Source: UBA946 sp031550725
GTDB lineage: Bacteria; Bacillota; Clostridia; Oscillospirales; Ruminococcaceae
Direction of reading: 5' to 3'
Assembly (NCBI GenBank): GCA_031550725.1
Contig: JAVBOH010000008.1
Coordinates: 372,001 to 436,000 of the forward strand
Length of the DNA: 64,000 bases
Shown here piece by piece: positions 34,095 through 41,842 of this stretch. Every line of letters starts with the position of its first letter. Within the stretch, counting starts at the first letter, position 1. The position numbers and the translations under genes were made by a program. Below the pieces are notes generated by a model, which saw only the letters and a list, made by a program, of their open reading frames with translations, had not been told where the DNA came from and searched no databases.

Positions 34095-34856
34095 ATGAAT
34101 AAAGATAGCTTGCTTTTTTATAGTGCTTATGAAAATTTTTACAATATGGTTCAAAATTCAGAATGTTTTAAAAAATATTGTATTAAGGCTTTCGGCGAAG
34201 ATTTTTCGCAGGATGGGTTCAGTGACATAAACCAAATTAGTCTGATACTTGAATATGCTCCTAAAAAAGAAAATATAAATATACTTGATATTGGCTGCGG
34301 AAACGGTAAAATGCTAGAATATTTGCAAAGTAAAATTGGTGGGCATATTTATGGCTTTGATTTTTCGGAAAATGCCATAAACACTGCGAAGAGCATGAAT
34401 ATTAAAAATTCCAACTTTAAATGCAGTATTATAGGTGAAGCTGATTATCCGCTTGAAACGTTTGATTTAATCACTTCAATGGATACCATGTATTTTACAA
34501 AAGATATGCCTGAGTTTACAAAGCAGATTTATAGCTGGCTTAAACATGATAGTGTATTTTTCATTGGTTATGAGGAGGGTGATATTATGCCCAAAACCTC
34601 TGACTCAGATACTACTGTTATTGCTGATGCACTTAGAAAAAGTGGATTTAAATATAGTGCTATTAATTATACCAAAGAAACTTATGATATGCTTAAAACC
34701 AAAAGAGAGGCTGTGATTTCTTTAAAGGATGATTTTATACGTGAAAATTTACAGCAATGGTATGATGTCGTTTTAGGTCAGACCCAAAATAGTAGTTTAT
34801 CGTTTGATGAATACCAAAATTTTAATGCCAGATATATTTATATTGCAAGAAAATAA
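34095..34856 (+). CDS. Class I SAM-dependent methyltransferase
   Basis: A 253-residue methyltransferase with the SAM-binding motif INILDIGCGNGKMLEYL, an acidic strand-2 residue in GHIYGFDFSENAI and strand-4 motif FDLITSMDTMYFT. The substrate is unknown; the fold resembles UbiE/small-molecule methyltransferases. It follows pullulanase with an AGAGG ribosome site. Codon use is poorer and more AT-rich than in the surface-protein genes just downstream. Confidence 0.85.
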   Translation: MNKDSLLFYSAYENFYNMVQNSECFKKYCIKAFGEDFSQDGFSDINQISLILEYAPKKENINILDIGCGNGKMLEYLQSKIGGHIYGFDFSENAINTAKSMNIKNSNFKCSIIGEADYPLETFDLITSMDTMYFTKDMPEFTKQIYSWLKHDSVFFIGYEEGDIMPKTSDSDTTVIADALRKSGFKYSAINYTKETYDMLKTKREAVISLKDDFIRENLQQWYDVVLGQTQNSSLSFDEYQNFNARYIYIARK

Positions 34857-35075
34857 TAGCAAAATTTCAGAATATTTTAAGGTTGTTTGTATAAAATACA
34901 GAATGATGTACTATAAGTACCGTTATAAGAATCTGACTGATTTCTTGAATTTCTTAGCATTCATTTTTTGAAAACTGTAACCAAATTTTCACTATTGGGT
35001 GAAAAATAATGCCCTTTTTGTTGATTATGCCAAATATAGTGCTGTAAAATTCCAAAAATACCGTCAGAATAATGC

Positions 35076-35105
35076 TTGTGATTGGTGTGCATACTATGTT
35101 ATAAT
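35076..35105 (+). promoter_or_regulatory. Sigma-A promoter of the acidic-repeat surface protein
   Basis: TTGTGA at 35076-35081, an 18-nt spacer and TATAAT at 35100-35105. The remainder of 34857-35158 carries no gene. Confidence 0.7.
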
Positions 35106-35116
35106 TTAAACATAGT
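35093..35116 (+). promoter_or_regulatory. Palindrome over the -10 box (operator candidate)
   Basis: ACTATGTT and AACATAGT are exact inverted arms spaced by 8 nt and cover the -10 element, the expected place for a repressor. Confidence 0.45.
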
Positions 35117-35158
35117 AAAACTTTAAATTAAATATAAACTATATGGAGGAAACTAAAA

Positions 35159-35464
35159 ATGAAAATTAAAAAGATTCTTGCTGCTCTTGCAGCATCCACA
35201 GTTGCTCTTTCTATGATCGGTGTTGCTGCTTATGCAACAGGTGTTGAAGAAGATCCTGATACTCTTGCTGAAATCGAAGATATCGAAGATATCGAAGAGC
35301 CAGAGGATATCGAAGAGCCAGAAGATATCGAAGAGCCAGAAGATATCGAAGTACCAGAGGAAACTGTTGTTCCTAACGTTCAGACTGGTAACTCACCAAT
35401 CGCTATCGCTGTAATCCCAGTTGCTCTTGCAGCTGCTGCAGTTGTAGCTAAGAAGGCTAAGTAA
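35159..35464 (+). CDS. Secreted acidic-repeat protein with TGN-type C-terminal anchor
   Basis: A 101-residue protein: signal peptide MKIKKILAALAASTVALSM (cleavage near AYA), then an acidic repeat built from EEPEDI units, then VQTGN, a hydrophobic Ala/Val segment and the basic end AKKAK. The tail has the order of a sortase sorting signal (motif, hydrophobic span, positive end), with TGN in place of the usual TG-x. First member of a cluster of six such proteins. Codons are strongly biased to GCT/GTT/ATC/GAA, suggesting high expression. It has its own promoter and terminator. Confidence 0.75.
   Translation: MKIKKILAALAASTVALSMIGVAAYATGVEEDPDTLAEIEDIEDIEEPEDIEEPEDIEEPEDIEVPEETVVPNVQTGNSPIAIAVIPVALAAAAVVAKKAK
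35275..35360 (+). repeat. 18-bp tandem repeat inside the acidic surface protein
   Basis: GATATCGAAGAGCCAGAA recurs about four times with one- or two-base changes, after shorter GAAGATATC units, giving the EEPEDI protein repeat. Such arrays change length by slippage. Confidence 0.75.
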
Positions 35465-35489
35465 TTTATCCTTTTTAACTTTTGAATTT

Positions 35490-35522
35490 AAAGCCCGTCT
35501 TTATGAGGCGGGCTTTATTTTT
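35490..35522 (+). terminator. Terminator after the acidic-repeat gene
   Basis: AAAGCCCG pairs with CGGGCTTT, followed by a T run. Confidence 0.8.
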
Positions 35523-35562
35523 GCCTTTTAACATTTATTTCTTATTTTTAAGGTGGTACATA

Positions 35563-35757
35563 ATGCACAGACAGATAATTTCTACATTTTTAGCCATTGG
35601 AATAACAATTGCTGCGATTGGTTATAATATTAATGCGCAGGAAACTGATACTGACATTAGTCCTGAAACAGGTGATATCAGTGTTTCATGTTATATTGTT
35701 CCAGCGGTACTTGCAATTGTCACAATTGCTGCAAAAAAGACAAGAAATAAAAAATAA
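35563..35757 (+). CDS. Short secreted protein with PETGD sorting-like tail
   Basis: A 64-residue protein with a signal-like N-terminus (MHRQIISTFLAIGITIAAIG), a very short exposed part (NINAQETDTDI) and the tail SPETGD, hydrophobic span, KKTRNKK. PETGD is close to sortase motifs such as NPxTG/LPxTG. I chose the ATG at 35563, with AAGGTGG just upstream; a longer frame from 35482 runs through the preceding terminator. The exposed part would be only about a dozen residues if both ends are processed. Confidence 0.65.
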   Translation: MHRQIISTFLAIGITIAAIGYNINAQETDTDISPETGDISVSCYIVPAVLAIVTIAAKKTRNKK

Positions 35758-35919
35758 ATCCATTTTTTATACCAAACACTGCTAAATTGCACAATGTAAA
35801 CGTTATTATTTTTTGCAATATTGATATAGCTTTTTTTGTTTCTATATTGTATAATATGAGTATACTTATTACTCAAAAATAATAAGATTAAAAATTAAAA
35901 CATTTGGAGGAGATTTACT

Positions 35920-36606
35920 ATGAAAATCAAAAAGATTATTGCTGCAGTTGCAGCTGCTGCTATCGCAGTATCTACTATGGCTGTAACAGCTTTCGCTGGC
36001 TATACTATTCCAGAGGGTTCAGTTGTTATCGGTTATGGTGACGGCGGCTGGACAGTAGGCGGCTGGGGTAAGGATAACGATGCTATCGAAACTTACTGTA
36101 CACCTGTTGCAATCACTGGTAACGGCACTTACACTGTAAAGGTTGATAACGGCGCACCAGTTGAGGGTATCGGCGCTATGGGTCTTTGCTATAACAGCAC
36201 TGATATTGCTGTTGGTTTTGACGTAACTTCCGTTAAGTTCGATGGTACTGAATATACTCTATTGGGTAGTTCTTATACTAACGACGAAGACGGCGGCAGA
36301 AGAACTAACATCTGCAACCCTTGGGCTAAGATGGAAGACAAGGAAGACCACATTTCTCTAAACCCTTCTAACGCTACTGCTGATTTGGTTGGTCAGGCAA
36401 ACATTGGTACTTGGACTACTTGTGAAGTTACTTTCAATGTATACGGTATGGCTAATGATGCTGCTGGTGCAACTACTACAAGTGATGCTCCTGCTGCTGA
36501 CAACAACACTGAATCTTCAGGTACTGGCAATACTGCTGCAATGGCTATCGTTTCTGTAATGGCTATCGCTGGCGTTGCTGCTATCGCAGCTAAAAAGAGA
36601 AAATAA
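35920..36606 (+). CDS. Secreted beta-rich protein with TGN-type tail (paralog 1)
   Basis: A 228-residue protein: signal peptide MKIKKIIAAVAAAAIAVSTM cleaved near TAFA, a beta-rich domain with many Gly, Trp, Thr and Tyr (GDGGWTVGGWGKDND, TYTVKVDNGAP), a short linker (TTTSDAPAADNN) and the tail SGTGN, hydrophobic segment, AAKKRK. The domain looks like a carbohydrate-binding-type beta-sandwich but I cannot assign a family. Codon use indicates high expression. GGAGG precedes the ATG; a perfect hairpin terminator follows. The last 20 residues and part of the 3' UTR are nearly identical to the gene ending at 39107. Confidence 0.78.
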   Translation: MKIKKIIAAVAAAAIAVSTMAVTAFAGYTIPEGSVVIGYGDGGWTVGGWGKDNDAIETYCTPVAITGNGTYTVKVDNGAPVEGIGAMGLCYNSTDIAVGFDVTSVKFDGTEYTLLGSSYTNDEDGGRRTNICNPWAKMEDKEDHISLNPSNATADLVGQANIGTWTTCEVTFNVYGMANDAAGATTTSDAPAADNNTESSGTGNTAAMAIVSVMAIAGVAAIAAKKRK

Positions 36607-36634
36607 GATTTTCCCTTCGAGAAAGTAATTTATA

Positions 36635-36663
36635 ATCGCCCTATGTTTTAAACATAGGGCGAT
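36635..36663 (+). terminator. Perfect hairpin terminator after paralog 1
   Basis: ATCGCCCTATGTTT and its exact complement form a 14-bp palindromic stem. Confidence 0.75.
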
Positions 36664-36724
36664 TTCTTATGTGTATTAGAGAAAATAGCCAAAAATCATG
36701 TGAAATAATTATTTAAAATATATG

Positions 36725-36753
36725 TTGTGTAATTTTGAGTATAATGATATAAT
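36725..36753 (+). promoter_or_regulatory. Sigma-A promoter of the three-gene surface operon
   Basis: TTGTGT at 36725-36730, 17-nt spacer, TATAAT at 36748-36753; a second TATAAT lies at 36740. Confidence 0.7.
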
Positions 36754-36817
36754 AGTACTGTAACTTGATGCGACTATATTATTTAGCATCAATATTAGAA
36801 ATTGGAGGAAATATCTT

Positions 36818-37561
36818 ATGAAAATTAAAAAAATATTCGCTAGCGTTGCAGCTGTTGCAATGATGGCAACAATGTTCTCTACTGCTGCTAGTGCTGCTGA
36901 CTGGTCACAGGCTGGTTATGCTGATAATGATCCTGGTACTGTAAAGATCATTTCTACTGATGCTAACGGTGCTACATTCACTCAGGGTGAAGCTGGCAGC
37001 TGTAAGCTTCGTATCACTGTTGATCAGGTTTTGGCTAATCCAGATGATGCTGCTAAGATCAAGAGCGCAACTTGGAAAATGACTTATTCAGGTTTTACTG
37101 CTGCTAACGACTTCGGCTGGATGGGCGGCGGTGCTTACATGGCAACTACTAACTCAGCTGGTTTTGGTCTATCACCTGCTTACACTGAAGATGGCGCTCC
37201 TGACTGGACTTCTGCAGATGCAGTAGTATCCGTTGAAGACAGCGTTAAGTATCTTCTTCCATCATCTATTCCTGCTGCCGACGGCGAGTTCGTATTCATG
37301 GACTGGTCTGGTGTTGATCTAGTTGGCAACGGTATCACTGTTACTGTTTCTGACCTTAAGATTTTTGATGCGGATGGCAATGAACTAGCACAGAAGGCTT
37401 ATGCTGGTGCTGCTGAAGCTGCTGTTGTTGAAGAATCTACTGCTGCTCCTGCTGATGGCAATACTGCTTCCGCTGGTACAGGCAATACTGCTGCTGCTGC
37501 TATCGCTTCTGTAATGGCTGTTGCTGGCGCTGCTGCTATCGCTGCTAAGAAGAGAAAGTAA
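36818..37561 (+). CDS. Secreted beta-rich protein with TGN-type tail (paralog 2)
   Basis: A 247-residue member of the cluster: signal peptide MKIKKIFASVAAVAMMATMF cleaved near ASA, a domain with SCKLRITVDQVLANPDD, ATWKMTYSGFTAANDFGWMG and GNGITVTVSDLKIFDADG, an Ala-rich linker and the tail SAGTGN ... AAKKRK. The strands and the closing 'VTVSDLKIFD' resemble cellulosome- or CBM-like beta-sandwich domains. It is the first of three genes spaced about 30 bp apart, each with its own AGGAGG, so they form an operon. Confidence 0.78.
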   Translation: MKIKKIFASVAAVAMMATMFSTAASAADWSQAGYADNDPGTVKIISTDANGATFTQGEAGSCKLRITVDQVLANPDDAAKIKSATWKMTYSGFTAANDFGWMGGGAYMATTNSAGFGLSPAYTEDGAPDWTSADAVVSVEDSVKYLLPSSIPAADGEFVFMDWSGVDLVGNGITVTVSDLKIFDADGNELAQKAYAGAAEAAVVEESTAAPADGNTASAGTGNTAAAAIASVMAVAGAAAIAAKKRK

Positions 37562-37590
37562 TATTAACATAATTTTAGGAGGGCACTTTA

Positions 37591-38277
37591 ATGAAAATTA
37601 AAAATATCATTGCGGGTGTTGTAGCTGCAGCTCTTGCAGTTTCTATGACTGCTGTTAATGCATTTGCTTCGACTGTTACTCTCGACAGTGAATACCCAGG
37701 CTCTTGGGGAATGGGCGCATCTATTCCTAAGGCTGAATTCGATGCTATTGGCGGAGATGTAAAGGTTGTTCTTACTGTTGAAACTCGTAACCTACTTTCT
37801 GACCAGTTCCTTATCAACCCTATCAACGTTGTTGATTCTTGGGTTTCCATTTCATTTGACTGCACAAGCGATACTGTTGTTGGTAAGTCTGATGGATGGT
37901 TCTGTATTCCTGAAAACAGCACTACTGTTGAATTCGTTGTTCCTGCTGATATCTGCGCAGGTCTTGGCGAAAATGGTCTTAGCTTCCAGGTTCAGAATGT
38001 AACTATCAAGTCCGCTGAATTGTCTGCTGGTGCTCCTCAGGGTGAAATCAGACGTCTTGGCGATGCTGACGGTAAGGCTTACTGCTTTGGTGCTACATAC
38101 GAAGAACTAACTGGTACAGCTCCTGCTGCTGATGATGCTGCTCCTGCAGCAACTGATGCTCCTGCTGCTGATAATAACACTGCATCTTCTGGCACTGGCA
38201 ACGCATCTGCTGCTATGGCTGTTGTTGTAATGGCTATCGCTGGCACTGTTGCTGTTACTTCTAAGAAGAGAGCATAA
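37591..38277 (+). CDS. Secreted beta-rich protein with TGN-type tail (paralog 3)
   Basis: A 228-residue member: signal peptide MKIKNIIAGVVAAALAVSMT cleaved near AFA, domain with EYPGSWGMGASIPKAEFDA, VKVVLTVETRN and LSFQVQNVTIKSAELS, a linker PAADDAAPAATDAPAADNN, and the tail SGTGN ... SKKRA. Sequence identity to its neighbours in the exported domain is low, while signal and tail are well conserved. Second gene of the operon. Confidence 0.77.
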   Translation: MKIKNIIAGVVAAALAVSMTAVNAFASTVTLDSEYPGSWGMGASIPKAEFDAIGGDVKVVLTVETRNLLSDQFLINPINVVDSWVSISFDCTSDTVVGKSDGWFCIPENSTTVEFVVPADICAGLGENGLSFQVQNVTIKSAELSAGAPQGEIRRLGDADGKAYCFGATYEELTGTAPAADDAAPAATDAPAADNNTASSGTGNASAAMAVVVMAIAGTVAVTSKKRA

Positions 38278-38309
38278 TTTAAACTTATAATAATTGGAGG
38301 ATATTAAAA

Positions 38310-39107
38310 ATGAATTTCAAGAAAATTATTTCTGCTGTTGCAGCTGCTGCAATTGCTGTTTCTGCTATGGCAGTTAACGTATTCGCTGCTGATTCCGTAA
38401 AAATTTACTCAGAGGCAAATGATACTACTAACTGGTCAACAATGAGCTCAAAGAAGGTAACTATTACTGGTGAAGGTGATTACACTCTAGTTTTGGACTT
38501 TAAAGGTAACAAGACTTTAGGTTACTTCAACCTTGCTGGTGATGGTGCAGTTCCTGCGTCGTTAGAAACTGCTAAGTTAACTGTAACTTCTATGTATGTT
38601 AATGATACTATTGCTTGTGATCTTTCACAGACTGAGTTTGATCTAAATAGTAGCGGTAAAATCGATATCTCTATGATCAACGTTTGGAATGCTCCATACA
38701 ACTTCGTTAAAAACTTTACTTACACAGAGCAGAGTGATGGAATGTTCTATGACAATGGTGTTGCTGTTGAAGCTATCAATACTATTACTCTAAACTTCAC
38801 AATTACTATTCCTGCTGCTGAAGAAGCTGCTGCTCCTGCTGAAGAAGCTGCTGCTGCTCCTGCTGAAGAAGCTAAGCCTGCTAAGACTGAAAAGCCTGCT
38901 AAGACTGAAGCTGCTGCTGACGTTGAAGTATTCGTTGAAGATGACGAAGTTACTGATGATGCTGCTATCGTAATCGCTCCAGCTCCTGCAGCTGTTGCTG
39001 ATACAACTTCTGCTCCTGTTGCTACTGGTAACGTTGCTGCTATGGCAATCGTTTCTGTAATGGCTATCGCTGGTGCTGCTGTTGTAGCAACTAAAAAGAG
39101 AAAATAA
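38310..39107 (+). CDS. Secreted beta-rich protein with TGN-type tail (paralog 4)
   Basis: A 265-residue member: signal peptide MNFKKIISAVAAAAIAVSAM cleaved near VFA, a beta-rich domain (VTITGEGDYTLVLDFKGN, AKLTVTSMYVND), an extended Ala/Pro/Glu/Lys linker made of PAEEAAA and KPAKTE units, and the tail VATGN ... ATKKRK. The long linker would let the domain reach through the wall. Last gene of the operon, followed by a terminator. Shares its 3' end, including untranslated sequence, with paralog 1. Confidence 0.78.
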   Translation: MNFKKIISAVAAAAIAVSAMAVNVFAADSVKIYSEANDTTNWSTMSSKKVTITGEGDYTLVLDFKGNKTLGYFNLAGDGAVPASLETAKLTVTSMYVNDTIACDLSQTEFDLNSSGKIDISMINVWNAPYNFVKNFTYTEQSDGMFYDNGVAVEAINTITLNFTITIPAAEEAAAPAEEAAAAPAEEAKPAKTEKPAKTEAAADVEVFVEDDEVTDDAAIVIAPAPAAVADTTSAPVATGNVAAMAIVSVMAIAGAAVVATKKRK

Positions 39108-39154
39108 GATTTTCTCTTCGAGAAAGTAATTTAATTTAAATTAACTTTTTATAA

Positions 39155-39184
39155 AAAAACCGTTCCGAAAGGGACGGTTTTTTG
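39155..39184 (+). terminator. Terminator of the surface-protein operon
   Basis: AAACCGTTCC and GGGACGGTTT with a GAAA loop, followed by a T run. Confidence 0.8.
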
Positions 39185-39213
39185 TTGCACTTTTTTAAAC
39201 ATTGTGATATAAT
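39185..39213 (+). promoter_or_regulatory. Sigma-A promoter of the tail-peptide/YdjIGH-like operon
   Basis: TTGCAC at 39185-39190, 17-nt spacer, TATAAT at 39208-39213. The transcript would open with the hairpin GTTTGAAAGA...TCTTTCAAAC (39216-39239). Confidence 0.72.
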
Positions 39214-39235
39214 AAGTTTGAAAGATAAATCTTTC

Positions 39236-39280
39236 AAACTCGGAGTTTCATGCTTTCGCATAAAACATCCGAACTCTTTA
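39236..39280 (+). promoter_or_regulatory. Leader hairpin element, copy B (shared with 2747-2794)
   Basis: CGGAGTTT and AAAACATCCG pair around an inner stem ATGC/GCAT with a TTTC loop, ending GAACTCTTTA just before the AAAGGAG ribosome site. The two copies match in the outer stem and flanks but differ in the loop, where copy B has extra pairs. Confidence 0.55.
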
Positions 39281-39297
39281 AAAGGAGTGGATATGAA

Positions 39298-39420
39298 ATG
39301 AATATTCCTACTGGAAATGAATCTATTGCGGTGTATATTATTATTGTTGCTGCTGCTGCACTGCTTATTGCAGGTGCTGTTATTGCAGGAATTATATCAA
39401 AGAAAAATAAGAAAAAATAA
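39298..39420 (+). CDS. 40-residue protein consisting of a sorting-signal-like tail
   Basis: Translated from an ATG with GGAG 10 nt upstream, the product is MNIPTGNESIAVYIIIVAAA followed by a further hydrophobic stretch and the basic end SKKNKKK. It has the PTGN motif, transmembrane span and lysine end seen at the C-termini of the six secreted proteins upstream, but no signal peptide and no exported domain. It is the first gene of the operon continuing into the SPFH protein 18 bp later. It might be a single-pass membrane peptide; its role is unknown. Confidence 0.65.
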   Translation: MNIPTGNESIAVYIIIVAAAALLIAGAVIAGIISKKNKKK

Positions 39421-39438
39421 TTTTGGAGGTAATTTATC

Positions 39439-40728
39439 ATGGGACTTATTAAGGCAGCTATTTCATCTGTAAGCGGAGTTTTGGCTGATTCATGGCTCGA
39501 AACTATTGAGCCGGATACCATGTCTGATACAACAGTTATGGTCAGCGGTGTTAAAGTTAGAAAAGGTAAGGGCTCTAATAATAAAAACTCGGACAATCTT
39601 GTTTCAAACGGCTCTATAATTCATGTGTATCCTAATATGCTCATGATTTTGATTGACTGTGGCAAGGTTGTTGATTATTGTGCTGAAGAGGGTTATTATG
39701 AAGTTTCAAATTCCTCTGCTCCATCTCTTTTCAATGGCGAGCTAAAGGAAACTGTTAAAGATACATGGCAGAGATTTAAGTTTGGCGGTGTGCCATCCTC
39801 AACTCAAAAGGTATATTACATAAACCTGCAGGAAATCAAGGGTATTAAGTTTGGCACGAAAAATGCTGTCAGCTATTGGGACAAAAATTATAATGCTGAA
39901 CTGTTTTTACGTGCTCATGGCTCATACTCCATTAAAATTGTTGACCCTATTAAATTCTTTAATGAGGCAATTCCAAGAAGTGCGTCTAAGTGTGATTTTA
40001 ATGACATCAATGCGCAGTATATGGATGAATTTCTTGATGCTTTGCAGTCCGCAATAAATCAGCTTTCTGTTGATGGCATTCAGATTTCTCATGTAACTTC
40101 AAAGTCACGTGAGCTTTCTAAGTATATGGCAAATGTTCTTGACGAGGACTGGAACCAGCTTAGAGGTATTGAGGTTTGCTCCGTTGGTTTGGCTAGTATT
40201 TCTTATGATGAAGAATCAAAGCGACTTATCAATATGCGTAATCAGGGTGCAATGCTTTCTGATGCAACTATTCGTGAAGGTTATGTTCAAGGTAATATCG
40301 CAGAGGGCTTAAAGGCTGCTGGTTCTAATACTGCTGGTGCCAATAATGCTTTCATGGCTATGGGCATGGGAATGAACAACGCTGGCGGATTTATGAATTC
40401 TGCCTCACAAACTAATGCTATGCAAATGCAGATGCAACAGCAGCAGGCACAACAACAGGCTGCACAGCAAGCTGCTGTTAATATAAACACATGGAAATGT
40501 GCTTGCGGTACTGAAAATACAGGCAACTTCTGCAATAACTGCGGCGGTAAAAAGCCTGCTCCACAAACTTCCGGTGCAGAGTGGAAATGCTCTTGCGGTC
40601 AGATAAATACAGGCAATTTCTGCAATAACTGCGGAAAGAAAAATCCTGATTTGGCATGGGTTTGTTCTTGTGGTACTGAAAACAAGGGTGGTTTCTGCGG
40701 TAACTGCGGCGGCAAAAAGCCTGAGTAA
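39439..40728 (+). CDS. SPFH-domain protein with C-terminal zinc ribbons (YdjI-like)
   Basis: A 429-residue protein. The first ~280 residues are an SPFH/'virion core' domain (GSIIHVYPNMLMILIDCGKV, FLRAHGSYSIKIVDP, RGIEVCSVGLASISYDEES), then a Gln/Ala/Met-rich linker, then three consecutive CxC...CxxC zinc ribbons (WKCACGTENTGNFCNNCG and two variants). Bacillus YdjI has the same order and belongs to the ydjGHI group that recruits PspA in membrane stress. GGAGG precedes the ATG. Together with the next two genes it forms a ydjI-ydjG-ydjH-like operon. Confidence 0.85.
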   Translation: MGLIKAAISSVSGVLADSWLETIEPDTMSDTTVMVSGVKVRKGKGSNNKNSDNLVSNGSIIHVYPNMLMILIDCGKVVDYCAEEGYYEVSNSSAPSLFNGELKETVKDTWQRFKFGGVPSSTQKVYYINLQEIKGIKFGTKNAVSYWDKNYNAELFLRAHGSYSIKIVDPIKFFNEAIPRSASKCDFNDINAQYMDEFLDALQSAINQLSVDGIQISHVTSKSRELSKYMANVLDEDWNQLRGIEVCSVGLASISYDEESKRLINMRNQGAMLSDATIREGYVQGNIAEGLKAAGSNTAGANNAFMAMGMGMNNAGGFMNSASQTNAMQMQMQQQQAQQQAAQQAAVNINTWKCACGTENTGNFCNNCGGKKPAPQTSGAEWKCSCGQINTGNFCNNCGKKNPDLAWVCSCGTENKGGFCGNCGGKKPE

Positions 40729-40786
40729 CATTTTTCATGGGGAAACTTGGAAAATAAAATTTCCAAGTTGGGAGGATTAATCATAG

Positions 40787-41842
40787 ATGGATATAGTTCA
40801 AATCAGTTGTCCTAACTGCGGTGCAAGTGTTAAATTTAATGCAGGCAGTCAAAAGCTGCATTGTGAATACTGCTTGTCCGATTTTACAAATGATGAAATT
40901 AAGGTTGTCGGCTCTGAAAATGATGTTACCGAAAATGTTCCTAATCGCAATATGCAGGAGGAGTTTAATTCCCATACAAATTTATATTCCTGCGACTGCT
41001 GTGGTGCGGAGATTATCAGTGATGAAAATACTGCCGCTACTTTTTGTCATTACTGCCATAACCCTGTAACCTTAAAAGGCCGTGTCAGCGGCGAATGCCG
41101 TCCTGAACTTATTCTGCCTTTCAAGCTAACAAGAGAAATTGCCGAAGAAGAATTTCATAAATGGTGCAAGAAAAAATGGTTTTTGCCTAATGAGTTTAAA
41201 TCCGCTAAACAGCTTGAAAAAATGACTGGCCTTTATGTGCCGTTCTGGCTTGCTGACTGCAAGGTTAATGCCAAAATTGATGCAGAGGGTAAAATTATTC
41301 ATACATACACAAGCGGCGATTACCGCATTACAAATACTAAGGTTTATTATGTTGAACGTGCCGCTTATATGGATTATCTCGGCGTTCCTGCGGATGGCTC
41401 GAAAAAGCTTGACGATAACCTTATGGATGCTGTTGAGCCTTTTGACTATAATCAGCTAAAGCCTTTTAACATGACATATCTTTCGGGCTTTTTTGCCGAT
41501 AAATATGACGTTTCAAAAGCGGAGGTTTTACCTCGTATTAAATCCCGCATTGAACAGGGTGCTGTGCAGGTTCTTCGTGATGATGTCAAGGGTTATAACT
41601 CTGTCAATGTCAATGGCAGATATGTAAATATCATTCACACAAACTGGCATTATGTTATGCTGCCTGTTTGGTTTATGACATATAAGTATAACAATAAGGA
41701 ATACTTTTTTGCATTAAACGGTCAGTCCGGTAAGGTTGTTGGAATACCACCGCTTTCAAAGGCTAAGGCTGCTATTTTTGCGGCTATTATGTTTGCTGTT
41801 TTCGGTATTCTCGGCTTTATCATTGGAGGCAGTATGTTATGA
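40787..41842 (+). CDS. Zinc-ribbon membrane protein (YdjG-like)
   Basis: A 351-residue protein with two N-terminal zinc-binding units (CPNCGASVKF...CEYC and CDCCGAEII...CHYC), a central soluble domain with ELILPFKLTREIAEEEFHKW and LYVPFWLADCKVNA, and a C-terminal hydrophobic helix (AAIFAAIMFAVFGILGFIIGG). This matches YdjG-type proteins. The stop overlaps the next start by 4 nt (ATGA), showing translational coupling. Confidence 0.82.
   Translation: MDIVQISCPNCGASVKFNAGSQKLHCEYCLSDFTNDEIKVVGSENDVTENVPNRNMQEEFNSHTNLYSCDCCGAEIISDENTAATFCHYCHNPVTLKGRVSGECRPELILPFKLTREIAEEEFHKWCKKKWFLPNEFKSAKQLEKMTGLYVPFWLADCKVNAKIDAEGKIIHTYTSGDYRITNTKVYYVERAAYMDYLGVPADGSKKLDDNLMDAVEPFDYNQLKPFNMTYLSGFFADKYDVSKAEVLPRIKSRIEQGAVQVLRDDVKGYNSVNVNGRYVNIIHTNWHYVMLPVWFMTYKYNNKEYFFALNGQSGKVVGIPPLSKAKAAIFAAIMFAVFGILGFIIGGSML

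Noticed and set aside
35275..35360. CRISPR-like repeats
   Set aside because: The units are directly tandem, in-frame and without spacers; they encode a protein repeat.
40287..40738. Overlapping minus-strand ORFs with repeated Cys and Phe
   Set aside because: They mirror the zinc-ribbon repeats of the SPFH protein.
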